A stretch of DNA of 64,000 nucleotides, from NCBI RefSeq assembly GCF_964656455.1, contig NC_135721.1, positions 88,268,754 through 88,332,753 on the forward strand. The letters run 5' to 3'. Source of the DNA: Halichoerus grypus (lineage: Eukaryota; Chordata; Mammalia; Carnivora; Phocidae). The notes under the pieces are model-generated. The model saw only the letters and a list, made by a program, of their open reading frames with translations, searched no databases and was not told the DNA's origin. The position numbers and the translations under genes are program-made. This document shows, in pieces, positions 21,691 through 33,284 of this stretch (position 1 is its first letter; each line of letters opens with the position of its first letter).

Positions 21691-22849
21691 GAAGGGCAAG
21701 CAGAGACCGTGAGGAGGGTTGCATCCTCAAAACCTCAAGAGGGTTTCAGGAACGGGGAGAGAGAATTCTGGTCAGGCAGGACTGGAGAGGGTCTGTGGAC
21801 TGTTGCCACAGAAAGTCACAGAAGGGCTGGAGTCAGAGCAGCCTTCATGAGGTGGTGGGCAGAGCCTGACTGGGGTGAAGAGTTGGCCAGGAGGAACAGA
21901 AGCTGGCCGGAAAGAAGAAGAAACACAGGGCCATGGCTTGTGCTGTCACCGAACGCTGCAGCAACTGAGGAGTTTCCACTGCTGCAGCTCTAGGCTGGCT
22001 CCCTGGCTAGGGTGAGTGCAGGGCGCGCGTGGGTGTCTCTGTGTCTCTCTCTTTCCTTGTTCTGTCACTGCAGGTCTGGGGGATTCAGTTTCCCTCCCCC
22101 ACCTCTGGGAGCGGTCTTCTTCTGCAAGCCTGGTTGCAGAGCCAGTGTGGGCTCCCTGGCACCCTCCCCCTTCTTCTGACCCCCAAAGCATATAGACTGG
22201 ACTCCTCTGTGTCCAAAACTGCTTTGGTAATCCCTGTAATGAGACACGGGGTTAACTTCTACTTGCGTTAACAAATGGAGAGGTGCCAGGTTGACAGGAT
22301 CCAAGGACAGATTTTTTAAGTGAAATATTGCATTATACAGAAAAGTGCTGAGACCATATTCCACACCATTGGCTCCATTATCACCTCAATCAGATTCTAA
22401 CCAGGTTTCCATATTTGATTTGTATTTATTTCTAAGGAATGAAAAATGATAACAGGTGTGCTGGTGTATCTTCCACAAGCCACGTGGGGCCATGAGGGTA
22501 TGCCCCTGTGTGGCCCTGCGCCCAGGCACGCGCGCTCTCTCTCTCCCCCCCAGGCAGTGAGTGCTGGGATCTGACCTTCTCTTTCTCTAGCCTGGTCAAC
22601 TCTTCCTTCTGTGCAGGGTACCGAGACCATTGAAAATGGGGCTCTGTTGAAGAACTAAACAGATAAAAAGGAATCTCAGCCACTCACTTTGTCCTTAAAC
22701 TTGGGTACATCCTTTGCACTGTTTGTCTGCCGTTCTTCAGTAAAACAAAAGAAAGTAACCTTAACCAAGTATGCCTTTTCAAACCTCGGCCACCTTCCAC
22801 ATTGCCCTATCCATTTCCCTCTGCAACATGCTGCCATGCTCAAATTTGT
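21691..22849. other. unassigned sequence
   Basis: No gene or classed repeat. Frames of 77-99 codons at 21709-22683 overlap on both strands without domains. A short CpG/CT cluster lies at 22525-22550. Confidence 0.45.
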
Positions 22850-23125
22850 GGGGAATTCGTGTTGTGTGATTGTACCTCAATATATAGATCCATCCTCCTC
22901 TGGTGTACATTTAGTTTTTTACCATTTACTGTACTAAACAAAGCTACAATTAACATTGTTTACTAGCCCTGGGCATTGTTTTTAATTTCAGGTGATCCGA
23001 TGTGACTGAAACGGTGCCTCACTGTGGTTTTAATTTACATTTCCCTGCTCCTGGTGAGGTTGAGGATCATTTTGTGTGCTATTGATCATATTACTTTCTT
23101 CTACGAACTGCTTGTATGCCCTTGG
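22850..23125 (-). repeat. old L1M fragment, minus strand
   Basis: TGGTGTACATTTAGTTTTTTACC, AAACAAAGCTACAATTAACATTG, GTGCCTCACTGTGGTTTTAATTTACATTTCCCTGCTCCTGGTGAGGTTGAGGATCATTTTGTG match the reverse of the C-terminal ORF2 region of old L1s. Truncated at both ends. Confidence 0.75.
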
Positions 23126-24094
23126 TACGGACAGTTCCCTCATGGAAGAGAGGGTCTGTCCCTCGTGTCTCTATCCCAGAGGAAGGCACTATAAAGGGGG
23201 CGAGATGGCAGATACTGGCTAAGGGTGAAACAGAGGTCCTGAGGAGGCAGGCACAGATGGGACCCAGAACCTGGGAGGAAGATTAGACTTGGATTGGAGA
23301 GAGGAACATTCCTCTGCCAGGAAGGGAGAAAGAAATGACTGTTCACCAGGTGGAGGCCCCTGATGGGAAATTGAGGACACTCACGCTGGGCCTCCATTAT
23401 CTCCATTTACCTAGCTGTGGCTGGATGTGAGGCAGGCTGTGGGACTGGAGAAAGACCCTCTGGGGAACACAGTGGGAAAAACTAACCAGACTGCATAAGA
23501 GAAGGATCGGGCAGGCTTTGAAGGGCCCGTTGACCGTTTGGTGTGGAGCAACGTTAAAGCCAGTGTGTCCTCCTGGGGCATATGACATCTGCCCTGGGGT
23601 GAGTGGTTGTTGTTATAATAGGGCTCTCAGCTATTCATAGAGCAGATAACTGTGGTTTTGTTTGTCTCAAAAAAAAAAAAAAAGATTTAATTAAAGGTCT
23701 TTATAGAGCAGCATCCAGACTCCAGATCCAGCTGCCAAGGAGACCCCATTATGCTGTGGGTACCAGCTAGGACATGGGATGGGTTGGTTTTAGGCTCCGT
23801 GGCGCCTATCTGTCCCTGACATGATAAAGAGATATTCAAGAATCTTCAAATGGAAATGTCTTATCAGCAGAATGGCCCCAGAAACATTCAGTAAAGGTGT
23901 GAGGAAATTTGTCCAGTCAGTTCCCAGGCACCTCTTCCTTTCACTGGAAATAATTTTCAGGTGTTCTAACAGACTGGGGCTAATCTTGATTTCGGTCATG
24001 GTAATTCCACTGAATAGTTCCTTTTAGGAACATTTACAGAAGAAGCCAACTTGTGTTTTAAAAGTGAGCATGTGTTCATATAAAACTATTTATA
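23126..24094. other. unassigned sequence
   Basis: No recognised element other than an A run of about 14 near 23668-23682. Confidence 0.45.
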
Positions 24095-24572
24095 TTTGTT
24101 TCCTGAATGGCTACCAGGACAAATTACCACAAAATAGGTGGCTTAAAACAACAGGAATTTATTCTCTCACAGTTCTGGATGCCAGGAGTGAAAATTCTAG
24201 GGCTTGTGTGGCTGGGCTCCTTTTGGAGGCATTAGGAGAGAATCTGTTCTCAGCCTCTCCTAGCTTCTGGTGGTTGTTGGCCTTCCTTGACTTATGGCCA
24301 CATCTCACTCCAGTCTCTGCCTCTGTCTTCACATGGGCTCCTCCGCTATGTGTCTGTGTCTCTCCTTTGTGTGTCTCCTCAAAGACACTTGTTATTAGAT
24401 TTAGGACCCACTCAGGTAATCCAGAATGATCTCATCTCAAGATCCTTAAGTTAATTTCATCTGCAAAGACTTTTTTTTTTTTTTTTTTTTAAATAAGTTC
24501 ACATTCACAGGTTCTGGGGATAAGGACGTGGACATATCTTTTGGTGGGCCACCATTCAACCCACTATACTAC
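24095..24572 (-). repeat. MLT1/MST-like MaLR LTR, minus strand
   Basis: GGCTACCAGGACAAATTACCACAAAATAGGTGGCTTAAAACAACAGGAATTTATTCTCTCACAGTTCTGGATGCC, the GCCACATCTCACTCCAGTC middle, CCTCAAAGACACTTGTTATTAG, CTGCAAAGAC and TAAGTTCACATTCACAGGTTCTGGGG are the MaLR LTR read in reverse. The usual CCCTTTTTCC block is expanded into a 20-T run at 24471-24490. Confidence 0.85.
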
Positions 24573-25164
24573 TTGCTCAGGCAAACCTTCTAGAAACCAG
24601 ATGTAACCTGAAGCATCTAAGATATGTGACTCAGGGTCCCCTGCAGAGTAAGAGCTGTTGGGGTCCTAGAGACAACCCCATACAGTCCCATTGTACAGAG
24701 GAGAATGTTGAGGCCCCAAGAGGGGAAGTGGCAGAGCCCAGGAGAGGCTGATGATAGTTCCTCTTTTCAGAAATAAATCTTATACCTGGAAACAACATTC
24801 ACTTGCTCTGTCTGCAAATGGCAAACCTTGTTTGAACATCTTTTCTTCAATCCAGAAGTCAAGGCCATGAGCAGACTCAGTGGTACATATTCATGGCAGA
24901 GTATTGGGAGCAGTAACATATTGATTTTGGCTGAAGCTCTTAATGCTTCTTGGCCTGTGTAAATGACTGTCCTTCTCTTAAATTGACGCCCGGAATCCAT
25001 TTGATTTTTCTTGAAGAGCACAACTGATTTAAAATGTCATGTGTTGTAAACCTCTATAGCTAAACTGCAGTGTGTGTCAGAACAAAGGCTTATTTGTCAT
25101 CGTGAGATTTTTGTGGAGGGAGGTAGGGAGGTTGTTTGACAAGCTGGAGGAAGGAACTGTGTTC
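24573..25164. other. mostly unassigned, possible MIR remnant
   Basis: At 24668-24745 the order CCCATTGTACAGAGGAGAATGTTGAGGCCCCAAGAGGGGAAGTGGCAGAGCCC looks like a decayed reverse MIR core. The rest is not recognised. Confidence 0.4.
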
Positions 25165-25345
25165 TAAATCATCTCTGATCTTTTAATTACTAAGCTGTGT
25201 GCCCTGGGCTAATTAATTAACCCCTCTGAACCTCTTCTTCTCCACCTATAAAAGGGGGCCAGTGACCCCCAGCTCTCAGGGTTGGCTCCAGAATTGGTGA
25301 GACAGTGGTTGTGAAAGCACCTGGCATGTAGCCATGACTCAACAA
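25165..25345 (+). repeat. MIR element, plus strand
   Basis: TTACTAAGCTGTGTGCCCTGGGCTAATTAATTAACCCCTCTGAACCTCTTCTTCTCCACCTATAAAAGGGG, GGTTGGCTCCAG, GTGAAAGCACCTGGCATGTAGCC and CAACAAATCA give the 3' two thirds of MIR. Confidence 0.88.
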
Positions 25346-25384
25346 ATCACTTTGAATTTTGCTGTTTAAAGGAAGGTAAGATGT

Positions 25385-25612
25385 AGTACTTAATGGCTAA
25401 TACCTAATTAGAGGTGTTAGACTCTGTTCCAAGTGCATCACATGTATTCACTCATTTACTCCTTTCAATGAGGCTGCCTCTGTTACTCTCATTTTACAGA
25501 TGGGGAAACTGAGGCTTATGGCAGTGAAGTGACTTGCTGAAGGTCACAGAGCTACTCTATGTTAGAGCTGGGACTTGAGCTGAGGCTCATATACTCCTGA
25601 GCCTTGCTCCAA
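25385..25612 (-). repeat. MIR element, minus strand
   Basis: GACTCTGTTCCAAGTGCATCACATGTATTCACTCATTTACTCC, CATTTTACAGATGGGGAAACTGAGGCTTATGGCAGTGAAGTGACTTGCTGAAGGTCACAGAGCTAC and GGGACTTGAGCTGAGGCTC form a well-preserved reverse MIR, facing the plus-strand copy just upstream. Confidence 0.93.
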
Positions 25613-27489
25613 CATTTCAGAAGGAACATGTTAAAGGAGGTAAAAAATGCTCGGGTGGATTTGAGGGTTCACAGCAAGAAGATAGCTCTGGTCGAAGACA
25701 TGCAGAAAGGCTCCAGGACACCGGTGGCATTTAAAGAGCTGGGCTGAATTTTAACAGACATGGGTGTGCAGCACGAGCCTCTTAAGTCTCTGCACATGGA
25801 CAGGGCGGCTCGTTCTCTCTAGCAGTACCTCTTTTCACTCTACCTCATCTTACCCTGGCTTTTCTAGAGCTTCAGGAAGCAAGCTTACCCCTCTTCAACA
25901 GGGCTGGAGATGCTTTAGACTGGGCAGATTTCAGAGGCCAAGGAGATGGTGCTGGCCCTCAAATCTTTTTTACCAAGTAGGGTGACCATCATTATATTAT
26001 TGTCCGAATCAAGACTGAGGAGTTATTAGGTCATTAGTCCAGGACAAGAGGTGCCGTTGGAGACTGTCCCAGCAAACCAGGCCGTAGAGTCACTGTCCCT
26101 GAGCAGCCAGGTGCCAGGCCTATACCACGTGACGGACCACAGCCCAACAGCCCCTCAAGACTGTGTGCTCAGGTTCAGGGTGGCAGGGCCCACTGGGGAA
26201 GGTGTCCAAACCAAACAGGAGGTGGCTGGCAAGAGGATGTCACAAAGTCCTTTGCGGGGGGCAGCCAGGGAGGAGGGAAGGTGCCTCACCACCCTGGATA
26301 CACTGTAACAACACCCTGCAGCCCCTCTGTGTTCGGGAATTGAGAAGAAGCCCCAGGTATAAGGTCTCAAGCCCAAACTTTCCACCAGCAAGGGACTTTC
26401 TCACTTGTGAAAGGAAGGCACCACTGGGGTTGTTATTTGAGTAATAGAGGCAAGAAAACCCAATGTCTGCCTCAGTCAGTAGAATAACAGACAAAAATAG
26501 CCTTGTGGGTTGCTTTCTTTCTTTTCACTCAACGGGCCTTTGAGAGGTTTGTGGTGTGTCCCACGTAGTGTTGTGCCCCGAGCACTCTCAGTTCTCTCTT
26601 TCAGTGTCTCTGGAGAAGAGAAGTGGCGCTGCTCCCGTGCCCCGGGAACCACAGCTGTGCCTACACCCTTCTCTTCTTGTCCCCCTCAGCGGCTAACACC
26701 CCTCCAGGAGGCCCTGCCTGCGGAAGGGGATTGCAAGCAACCTTGTTGTTAAGTACTTGTGTGTCCCTGAGGGGAGAAGCAGACACAAAGCAGGGCCCTG
26801 AGGACAGGATGAGGACAAGTTAGTTTTGCTGGAACACAGAAGGGTTGGGTGACCCTGGGGTGCAGAGGCAGCTTGAGGAGGGTGGAGATGACAAACTTCC
26901 TTCCTCACACCAGGGCCCCAGGCCAGACTGTGCTGGGCTCAGTCACAACATCAGTGAAGGCCAGGAGGAAAGAGGTTCCCAAATTTTCCAGGGTTTGTGA
27001 GGCGGAGGGGGAGCAGGGCTGGTGGACACCAGCGTAAGGACCGAGGCCTTCCTCACCCGTGGCCCCGCTCCATGTCACTGAGCCCTTCCTGAGACCACAC
27101 TGCAGTGTGATTAACACACAACAAGTGCTTGAGCTTCTCTTCGGAGCAGAATTTATCCACTTACCCTCGGCATCCCATGAGTTCGCTTTGTCTCAGAGGG
27201 AATAATTACCTAGTGTTAGTATGATATCAGAAAATTGCTAATTACGGCACTGCAATCTGAGAACTTGTGGAGTTATGGTTAGTGATGACAGGAGAGGAAA
27301 ATATTTGACTGTTTTGTGCTGCACCCAGGTTCTCAGGAGGGAGCGAGAGACGAGGCTTGGCACTGCGTCACGCATGGCACCCTGGTCCCCTCCGTGTCCT
27401 GGGCCTTTGGAGCAGGGAGAGTCGGCTGGGAGGGTGGTTGACGGGCTTGTGTCACTGGAAGTTGTCCCCGCCCCAAATGTTCACGGTGT
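25613..27489. other. unassigned sequence
   Basis: Nearly 1.9 kb of unique-looking DNA with no exon, repeat or RNA recognised. Frames of up to 93 codons around 26155-26500 overlap on both strands and are treated as chance. Confidence 0.45.
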
Positions 27490-27640
27490 TTCATGCACAC
27501 TCACATTTGTTCACACTCACACACGACCTCAAGCTTATACATCTCATTCACACACACTTGCACACTTACTCTCAACCACACACATGCACCTGGACTTACA
27601 CACCCTCACAGTTCACACACTCACACGTACTTTCACATGC
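27490..27640 (+). repeat. degenerate CACA/CTCACA minisatellite-like tract
   Basis: Imperfect repeats of ACACTCACA, CACACACTTGCACAC, CACACATGCAC and TTCACACACTCACACG. It gives His/Thr/Ser-rich artefactual frames. Confidence 0.8.
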
Positions 27641-27658
27641 CCACAGGTGCTCATGTAT

Positions 27659-27662
<4 letters not shown>

Positions 27663-27700
<38 letters not shown>
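27663..27700 (+). repeat. (TC)19 microsatellite
   Basis: Thirty-eight bases of uninterrupted TC dinucleotide, so a likely length-variable marker. Confidence 0.95.
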
Positions 27701-27703
<3 letters not shown>

Positions 27704-27948
27704 TCAAATCAGATTAAGTTCTCTTTCTGGTCCTGGAAAGAAAATGGTCACCTCAGTGTCTTGGGCTCACGCATGCCTTGAGGTTAGATCTGGAGCTGAC
27801 CTTGGTGCCTTGAGGATAATTTCTCCATCTTTCATATTCTCTGGGTGTTGAGAGAAGGACTGAGCTCCAGGGCCAGGATGGGGTGGGAGGGTGGGGGGAT
27901 GGGGGAGGGGCAGAGAGAATTCTAGCAGCAGCACCAGATGTAAATTCT

Positions 27949-30252
27949 TTTTTTTCCATTTTCTAGTTCTAGCTTTATTTATTTATTTATTTATTTTTTG
28001 ATATAGTGATCCATGATTCATTGTTTGCGTATAACACCCAGTGCTCCATGTAGAACGTGCCCTCTTTAATACCCATCACCAGGCTAACCTATCCCCCCAC
28101 CCTCCTCCCCTCTAGAACCCTCAGTTTGTTTCTCAGAGTCCATAGTCTCTCATGGTTCGTCTCCCCCTCTGATTCCCCCCCCATTCTTCCCCTCCTGCTA
28201 TCTTCTTCTTCTTTTTTTTTTTTTTTAACATATAATGTATTATTTGTTTCCGAGGTAGAGATCTGTGATTCAACAGTCTTGCACAATTCACAGCGCTCAC
28301 CATAGCACATACCCTCCCCAATGTCTATCACCCAGTCACCCCATCCCTCCCACCCCACCCCCCACTCCAGCAACCCTCAGTTTGTTTCCTGAGATTAAGA
28401 ATTCCTCATATCAGTGAGGTCATATGATACATGTCTTTCTCTGATTCACTTATTTCGCTCAGCATAACACCCTCCAGTTCCATCCATGTCGTTGCAAATG
28501 GCAAGATTTCATTCCTTTTGATGGCTGCATAATATTCCATTGTATAGATATACCACCTCTTCTTTATCCATTCATCTGTCGATGGACATATGGACATCTT
28601 GGCTCTTTCCACAGTTTGGCTATTGTGGACATTGCTACTATAAACATCGGGGTGCATGTACCCCTTTGGATCCCTACATTTGTATCTTTGGGGTAAATAC
28701 CCAGTAGTGCAATTGCTGGATTGTATGGTAGCTCTATTTTCAACTTTTTGAGGAACCTCCATACTGTTTTCCAGAATGGCTGCACCAGCTTGCATTCCCA
28801 CCAACAGTGTAGGAGGGTTCCCCTTTCTCCGCATCCCCGCCAACATCTGTCGTTTCCTGACTTGTTAATTTTAGCCATTCTGACTGGTGTGAGGTGGTAT
28901 CTCGTTGAGGTTTTGATTTGGATTTCCCTGATGCCGAGCGATGTTGAGCACTTTTTCATGTGTCTGTTGGCCATTTGGATGTCTTCTTTGGAAAAATGTC
29001 TGTTCATGTCTTCTGCCCATTTCTTGATTGGATCATTTGTTCTTTGGGTGTTGAGTTTGATAAGTTCTTTATAGATTTTGGATACTAGCCCTTTATCTGA
29101 TATGTCATTTGCAAATATCTTCTCCCATTCTGTCGGTTGTCTTTTGGTTTTGTTGACTGTTTGTTTTGCTGTACAAAAGCTTTTTATCTTGATGAAGTCC
29201 CAACAGTTCATTTTTGCCCTTGCTTCCCTTGCCTTTGGCAATGTTTCTAGGAAGATGTTGCTGCGGCTGAGGTCGAAGAGATTGCTGCCTGTGTTCTCCT
29301 TTAGGATTTTGAAGGACTCCTGTCTCACACTGAGGTCTTTCAACCATTTTGAGTCTATTTTTGTGTGTGGTGTAAGGAAATGGTCCAGTGTCATTCTTCT
29401 GCATGTGGCTATCCAATTTTCCCAACACCATTTGTTGAAGAGCTTTTGCCATTGGACATTCTTTCCTGCTTTGTCGAAGATGAGTTGAGCATAGAGTTGA
29501 GGGTCCATTTCTGGGCTCTCTATTCTGTTCCATTGATCTATGTGTCTGTTTTTGTGCCAGTACCATACTGTCTTGAGGATTACAGCTTTGTAATAGAGCT
29601 TGAAGTCTGGAATTGTGATGCCGCCAGCTTTTTCTTTTTCAACATTCCTCTGGCTATTCAGGGTCTTTTCTGGTTCCATACAAATTTTAGGATGATTTGT
29701 TCCATTTCCTTGAGATAAGTTGATGGTATTTTGATGGGGATTGCATTAAATGTGTAGATTGCTCTAGATAGCATTGACATCTTCACAATATTTGTTCTTC
29801 CAATCCATGAGCATGGAACATTTTTCCATTTCTTTGTGTCTTCCTCAATTTCTTTCATGAGTATTTTGTAGTTTTCTGAGTACAGATTCTTTGCCTCTTT
29901 GGTAGATTTATTCCTAGGTATCTTATGGTTTTGGGTGCAGTTGTAAATGGGATCGACTCCTTAATTTCTCTTTCTTCTGTCTTGTTGTTGGTATATAGGA
30001 ATGCCACTGATTTCTGTGCATTGATTTTATATCCTGCCACTTGACTGAATTCCTTTATGAGTTCTAGCAGTTTTGGGGTGGAGTCTTTTGGGTTTTCCAC
30101 ATAAAGTATCATATCATCTGCAAAGAGTGAGAGTTTGACTTCTTCTTTGCCAATTTGGATGCCTTTTATTTCTTTTTGTTGTCTGATTGCTGTGGCTAGG
30201 ACTTCTAATGTTGAATAGCAGTGGTGATAGTGGACATCCCTGCTGTGTTCCT
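27949..30252 (-). mobile_element. 5'-truncated L1, minus strand, perfect 16-bp duplication
   Basis: The 16-bp ACCAGATGTAAATTCT occurs exactly at 27933-27948 and 30253-30268, bounding a 2.3-kb L1. Its 3' end (left) shows T8, then an 18-bp non-T segment, then a reversed AAAT microsatellite. The 3' UTR runs to about 28430. ORF2 fragments extend right into the reverse-transcriptase domain, where FADD is encoded near 30115-30126. The 5' half of the element is absent. A small deletion near 30200-30215 and others break the frame, so it cannot encode ORF2p. Confidence 0.95.
28564..29679 (-). pseudogene. L1 ORF2 C-terminal fragment (371 codons open)
   Basis: This is the longest open frame in the window. 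The protein is the region after the reverse transcriptase: [20 protein letters not shown] near the start, [11 protein letters not shown], a [12 protein letters not shown] segment, and near the end the Cys-rich C-terminal motif [18 protein letters not shown] with [10 protein letters not shown]. Intact L1 ORF2p is about 1,270 residues with endonuclease and reverse transcriptase; both are missing from this frame, so it is a fragment. The upstream RT piece (29658-30112) is in other frames, showing frameshifts. Confidence 0.93.
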
Positions 30253-30368
30253 ACCAGATGTAAATTCTGCTAAGATACTTAAACTCCAGGAAACATTGGT
30301 ATAAATAGTACTTACAAATTGCTGCACAAACATTAAAAAACAAAAACCTTCAACTGAATGGGTATCTT

Positions 30369-30562
30369 TTTTTTTAAAAAAAGATTTTATTTGTCAGAGA
30401 GAGAAAGAGCGTGCGCACACAAGCAGGGGGAGCGGCAGGCAGAGGGAGGAGCAGGCTTCCCGATGAGCAAGGAGCCCAATGTGGGACTCGATCCCAGGAC
30501 TCTGGGATCATGACCTGGGCCGAAGGCAGACACTTAACCGACTAAGCCACCCAGGTGTCCCT
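30369..30562 (-). mobile_element. can-SINE, minus strand, 14-bp duplication
   Basis: T-rich tail, AAGATTTTATTTGTCAGAGAG, GCGCACACAAGCAGGGGGAGCGGCAGGCAGAGGGAGGAGCAGGC, GGGACTCGATCCCAGGACTCTGGGATCATGACC and GCCACCCAGGTGTCCC. TGAATGGGTATCTT is exact at 30355-30368 and 30563-30576. Confidence 0.96.
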
Positions 30563-30689
30563 TGAATGGGTATCTTATGTGGTAAATAATTTGTGATATG
30601 TGGTAAGTGCTGTATGCCGTGGAGCTTCATGAACCTATGAGGAACCACCTACCAGGCTGTAGTCAACATTAAAAGTGTGTCTTATGTGC

Positions 30690-30804
30690 GGTCAGGGTTG
30701 AGAACCACTGTGAGCTTAGCTGGTAGCTCCCCAACTTTATTGCACATTAGAATAACAAATCCTGATGTTCAACCAAGCACCTGGTTGTTGGTTTCTAATA
30801 TCGT
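30690..30804. repeat. hAT-Charlie element, first half
   Basis: GTTGAGAACCACTGTGAG and TAGCTCCCCAACTTTATTGCACATTAGAATAAC are characteristic of the MER20/MER5/MER58-type ends. The element is interrupted by L1 sequence and appears to resume at 31763. Confidence 0.55.
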
Positions 30805-31762
30805 CCTCCAATAGAAGGAACCATGGCTTGTTGAAGAAATGATTGATTCTGGGTTTGGGGCAGGAAAAATTCAAGCCTGGAGCATCTTGTAGTACCAAAG
30901 AATAAGGAAGTGTTCACTAAAATGATGGGAATATGTCAAAGGGACATAGGAACCAACTGATAGAGCTCCCAGTGGCCAGAGATGGAACAATTTGGGCAAT
31001 GAGATATTGGACCATAAGCAGTGTATAAAATAAATATCCATGAGTCCATACTGATACAAATAAATAATTGAATAAATCAGTGGGAGAGTAGACAAATCTC
31101 TCATACAGAAGAATTCCAAATAATTTATGTAGGTACTCCTCCTACAAGGAGGTGGAACATAACTCCTACCCCTTAAGTGTGGGCTATGCATAATGACTTC
31201 CAGAGAGTATAATATGAAAACAGGGGGAAAAGAGTAACTTTACATTGGAGAAACCTGACAAACTGAACCTCAGCCAGGTGATCAGAGTCAACATCAATAG
31301 TGATAAGTCATGTATCTTTGATACATTAACCCAGTCTAACCATGAGAAAAACATCAAACAAACCCATGTTGAAGGACAGTCTATGAGACACCAGACCAGT
31401 ATTCCTCAAAACTGTCAAGCTGATACAAAACAAGGGAAGTCTAAGACTCTGTCACAGTCTAGAGAAGCCTAAGGAGACATGATGACGAAATGGAATGTGG
31501 CATCCTAGGTGGTATCCTGGGACAGCAAAAGGATACTAGGTAGAAACTAAGGGCCTCTGTATAATGAATGAACCTTCATTAGTAGTAATGTGTCAATACT
31601 GGTTCATCGGTAGGACAGGGGACCACAGTAATGTGAGATGTCAACAGTAGGCGAATAGGGGAAACTTGGTGAGGAGCATACGGGAACTCTCTGTACTACT
31701 TTCTCAACTTTCCGTAAATGTAAAAGTACTCTAAAACAAAAAGTTCAGTTTTAAAAAATTCT
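30805..31762 (+). repeat. L1M 3' UTR fragment, plus strand
   Basis: ATATCCATGAGTCCATACTGATACAAATAAATAA, GTACTCCTCCTACAAGGAGGTGGAACATAACTCC, GTGATAAGTCATG, AGCATACGGGAACTCTCTGTACTACTTTCTCAACTTTCCGTAAATGTAAAAGTACTCTAAAACAAAAAG are the hallmark tail of L1M (L1MB/MD-type) 3' UTRs. No coding region remains. Confidence 0.85.
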
Positions 31763-31875
31763 GATTCCCAGCATACCCATACCAATGAATCCAGAGTTTC
31801 TGGTGTGGGAGTGGGCATCAGGGCTTTTTAAAGCCCCTGGATGATTTTGACTTGCAGCCAAAGGGAGAACCTTCA
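31763..31875. repeat. hAT-Charlie element, second half
   Basis: ATTCTGATTCCCAGCATACCC, AATCCAGAGTTTCTGGTGTGGGAGTGGGCATCAGGGCTTTTTAAAGCCCCTGGATGATTTTGA resembles the second half of the element seen at 30690-30804. The split by L1M is the simplest reading. Confidence 0.55.
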
Positions 31876-32999
31876 GGCCAGTTAGTGCTACAGCCACAAA
31901 CAACTGTGAAGTCTCAGGTACTTAACACAGATTTTCATGGCTCTCCAGTTACCCAGGTGTTATGGGAGGGGCATGCTGTTCATCGTAAGTGACTCAGAGA
32001 CCCAGCCTGGTCAGGGCAGCCATCTCCAGTGCTGGGAAAGGAAACCTCCGGGTCTTGCAGCAGTAATTCCAGGCTCCGGCAGAGGGGACGCATGCCACTG
32101 GCTCTCACGACTCATTAGCCAGACGAGTCACACGACCCCATCCAATGACAAGGGGGGCAGGAAATACAACCCTACCATGTCCTCAGAAGGTAGAGAGCAA
32201 AAATATTCGGCAAACGCTGCAGTGGCTACCACAAATGTGCAGCCAGAGCTTAGCAGGAGGGATCTAAACAGGAAAGTTGTTCTTCCTGACGTGCGGTATT
32301 GACTGAGGGCCTGGATCTCAGGCCCTCATGCCCAAGCCCTACCTCATACCTTGTTGGTGGTGGAAAATGGCTGCCTGTCCTGTATCCTGTGCCCCTGTCT
32401 CTGTCTCAGTGCCCTATTTAGAGCTCCAGTCTCTCTCAGAGTAGGGACTCCCACAGCCTGGAGTCCCACAGAACCACCCCCTGGCCCAGCAACTGGGGCA
32501 TGATGTCTCACCATCTGCTGACCCTGAGGCCCCTTGAGACGCAATTTCTGATGAGGATCTGCTCTGAACTCTCTGTTCTTGGGCTCCGCCCAGCTGTCAG
32601 GACACCTGTGACTGCGCAGAGCCTGGTGACCTGACAGCTGGGCTGAGTGACTGGCCACCTCTGTGCGGTGCCCACACAGCAACTGCCACATGCTGCCTGG
32701 GAGACCAGATGCCTTCTAGGCATAGATCCACCCCTAGGATCTGCTCCAGCCCCAGGTTCTGAGTACCCCCCATATTCCGGGGCTCAACTACACGACTGGC
32801 AGCCTCCTGAAACATGAAGGCCTTTCAGAGAGCTCAGGGAGGGGCACGATCAAACTGATGACAAGCAAGGCTACACGGAGAGGGAGCTGCATGAAGACAC
32901 ACCTAAATTAGTTTCAACCTTCCTGCAAATCTTTCCATGTTCTTTCCCTTGATCAGCTGAAAACCCAGCATCAATTTAGTTCAATTCTGAATTTGAACA
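31876..32999. other. unassigned sequence
   Basis: No gene or repeat recognised. Frames of 115-121 codons (31937-32302 plus, 32344-32691 minus) have no domains. Confidence 0.45.
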
Positions 33000-33115
33000 T
33001 GATGCCAGGGGCCATCATGTATAAGTGCCTGGGACCAGTAGTGAATAAAAGACGTGGCCTGTGCCCTTGAGGAATTGTCTGTGGGGAACATAAGTATTAA
33101 ACAAATGTGGAAATA
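33000..33115 (-). repeat. L2 3'-end fragment, minus strand
   Basis: ATAAGTGCCTGGGACCAGTAGTGAATAAAAGACGTGGCCTGTGCCCTTGAGGAATTGTCTG..GAACATAAGTATTAAACAAATG parallels the reverse L2 order. A further piece, GAGAGTTCCAGGCAGAGGAATAGCATGTGCAAAGGCCAAGACTC, is seen at 33817-33863. Confidence 0.7.
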
Positions 33116-33284
33116 TGAAAAGTGTGTGTGAGGGAGAAAGAGAGAGAGAAAGCGAGAGCACTATACAAGCATATACAAAAATATGATTACCCTCGTCTAG
33201 GGGGTGATTACCCTTGCCTCCCTAAGAAAACGGCATTAATATGGAACTGAAAGCAGCTGGTAGTGCTTGGCCAGACAAACAGGG

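Noticed and set aside
22525..22550. Small CpG/CT cluster as a promoter
   Set aside because: Only a few CpGs in a short CGCGCGCTCTCTC stretch; too small to support a regulatory call.
27490..27640. CRISPR-like or satellite array
   Set aside because: Repeats are short, irregular and purely CA/CTCA, and the genome is mammalian.
27357..27851. 164- and 168-codon frames rich in His, Thr, Ser and Leu
   Set aside because: Produced by the CACA and TC simple repeats at 27490-27700.
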